A stretch of DNA of 64,000 nucleotides from contig NZ_JALJVY010000001.1 of NCBI RefSeq assembly GCF_024168485.1, forward strand, positions 62,001-126,000, in the 5' to 3' direction. The DNA comes from Sphingobium sp. OAS761. Lineage in GTDB: Bacteria; Pseudomonadota; Alphaproteobacteria; Sphingomonadales; Sphingomonadaceae. Positions 62,930-64,000 of this stretch are shown here, one piece after another; the first letter of the stretch is position 1; the number at the start of each line of letters is the position of its first letter. Below the pieces are notes generated by a model. The model worked only from the letters and a program-made list of their open reading frames with translations. It made no database searches and was not told the origin of the DNA. Made by a program: the position numbers and the translations under genes.

Positions 62930-64000
62930 ATGCAGCTTTCCGATCTTTCCGTTCGCCGCCCCGTGTTCGCCGCGGTGGTGGCGGTGCTGCTCTGCATTGT
63001 CGGCATCGTCGGCTATCTCAGCCTGTCGGTGCGCGAATATCCGGACATCGACCCGCCGGTCGTGTCGGTCGAAACCACCTATACCGGCGCGGCGGCATCG
63101 GTGGTCGAAACCCGCATCACCCAATTGATAGAGGATGCCGTCGCGGGCGTGCAGGGGATCGAGACGATCACGTCGACGTCGCAGGACGGGACGTCGCGCA
63201 TCAATATCGAGTTCAGTCCCTCGCGGGACGTCGACACGGCCGCAAACGACGTGCGCGACCGGGTCGGGTCGGTGGTCGAAGACCTGCCGGAGGATGCGCT
63301 TGCCCCCGAGATTCGCAAGGTCGATTCCGATGCCCGTGCGATCCTGTTCCTGTCCTTTTCGCGGCCCGGTTGGTCGCCGATCCGCATCAGCGATTATCTG
63401 GACCGCAACATCGTCGATCGCTTCGCCGCTATCGATGGCGTCGCGCGCGTCAATCTGGGCGGGGAATCCCGGCCGTCCACGCGCATCTGGTTCAATGCGG
63501 AAAAGCTGGCCGCGTTCGGCCTGACACCCGCCGATGTCGAGGCGGCGCTGCGCCGGCAGAATGTCGAACTGCCCGCCGGACGCTTCGAATCCAGGGATCA
63601 GAACCAGACCCTGCGCGTCGAGCGGCCCTTCGCCACGCCCGACGAGTTCGCGCAGCTCGTTATCGGCCGGGGCGCCGACGGCTATCAGGTCAAGCTGGGC
63701 GACGTCGCCAGGATCGAGGAAGGGGCGGAAAATCCCTACACCAGTTTCCGGTCGAACCAGGGCACGGCCATTGGTGTCGGCATCATCCGCCAATCCGGCG
63801 CCAACACGCTGGAAGTCGCGCAGAAGGCCAAGGCACTGATCGAGGAATTGCGGCCCACCCTGCCCACCGGGATGAAGGTCGCCGTCGGCACGGACGAATC
63901 GCTGTTCATCGAGCGCGCGATCGAGAATGTGTACGATACGCTGCTGGAAGCCGCGGCGCTCGTGATCCTCGTCATCTTCCTGTTCCTGGGTTCGGTCCGC
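62930..64000 (+). CDS. RND multidrug efflux pump, 5' part
   Basis: The frame starts at ATG 62930 and stays open to the right edge (357 residues). It reads MQLSDLSVRRPVFAAVVAVL, a first membrane helix, then SVREYPDIDPPVVSVETTYTGAAASVVETRITQLIEDAVAGVQGIETITSTS, the AcrB-type porter region. The beginning of the second helix (ALVILVIFLFLG) is at the edge. Together with the adaptor it forms an RND pump. The C-terminal two thirds are outside the window; no TetR regulator is nearby. Confidence 0.93.
   Translation, partial: MQLSDLSVRRPVFAAVVAVLLCIVGIVGYLSLSVREYPDIDPPVVSVETTYTGAAASVVETRITQLIEDAVAGVQGIETITSTSQDGTSRINIEFSPSRDVDTAANDVRDRVGSVVEDLPEDALAPEIRKVDSDARAILFLSFSRPGWSPIRISDYLDRNIVDRFAAIDGVARVNLGGESRPSTRIWFNAEKLAAFGLTPADVEAALRRQNVELPAGRFESRDQNQTLRVERPFATPDEFAQLVIGRGADGYQVKLGDVARIEEGAENPYTSFRSNQGTAIGVGIIRQSGANTLEVAQKAKALIEELRPTLPTGMKVAVGTDESLFIERAIENVYDTLLEAAALVILVIFLFLGSVR

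Overview
The window is GC-rich, densely packed chromosomal DNA from a sphingomonad-type alphaproteobacterium (Sphingomonas/Sphingobium/Novosphingobium group). This assignment is inferred from the PhoK-type alkaline phosphatase, a large TonB-dependent receptor, many small lipoproteins, an EcfG-like promoter and a LOV histidine kinase. No rRNA, tRNA, CRISPR array or intact insertion sequence was seen.

Layout. 1-5842: partial GNAT acetyltransferase, anchored cytochrome c, prephenate dehydratase, sterol-desaturase-like hydroxylase, DUF2141 protein, MipA/OmpV porin-like protein, CnoX-like thioredoxin, LON-substrate-binding protein and Trm112-like protein. 5912-13971 (minus): a seven-gene run of TonB receptor, exported RidA, FAD amine oxidase, cytochrome c, two PLP aminotransferase-fold enzymes with twin-arginine signals, and a second exported RidA. 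It looks like a periplasmic amine or amino-acid oxidation module. 14147-18476: TlpA-like thioredoxin divergent from argH, LptM-like lipoprotein, lysA and a shortened CysG-like protein. 18655-21899: an unrecognised regulatory/peptide locus with a receiver/coiled-coil protein, a 46-residue peptide, a HEAT-like protein, a cupin-like protein and an OmpR-type winged helix protein. 21866-28475: TetR-controlled EmrAB/OprM-type efflux genes and an ABC-F ATPase preceded by a short upstream ORF.

29094-32170 is a two-gene conflict-system locus (Trypco2 protein plus a trypsin/STAND-ATPase/TPR protein), visibly less GC-rich than its surroundings. 32311-39799 is the soluble NAD-linked formate dehydrogenase locus (mobA, LysR regulator, fdsGBAD, fdhD). 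39866-45641 carries GtrA and STT3-like membrane proteins, tadA, rpmB, a phytase-like esterase and small envelope proteins. 45856-51485 is a methionine cluster: ArsR-methyltransferase regulator over a 20-bp perfect palindrome, metF, and metH split into two genes.

51499-64000: HI0933-type flavoprotein, a blue-light LOV histidine kinase with an EcfG-like promoter and its receiver partner, an HTH protein, an AIM24-like protein, a beta-helix protein, PhoK-type phosphatase, DsbD/ScsB-type reductase, TlyA methyltransferase, and an RND efflux adaptor with the 5' part of its pump. Dispersed palindromic repeats sit in several gene-to-gene gaps. Coordinates and family calls come from reading the translations and motifs; no database search was run.
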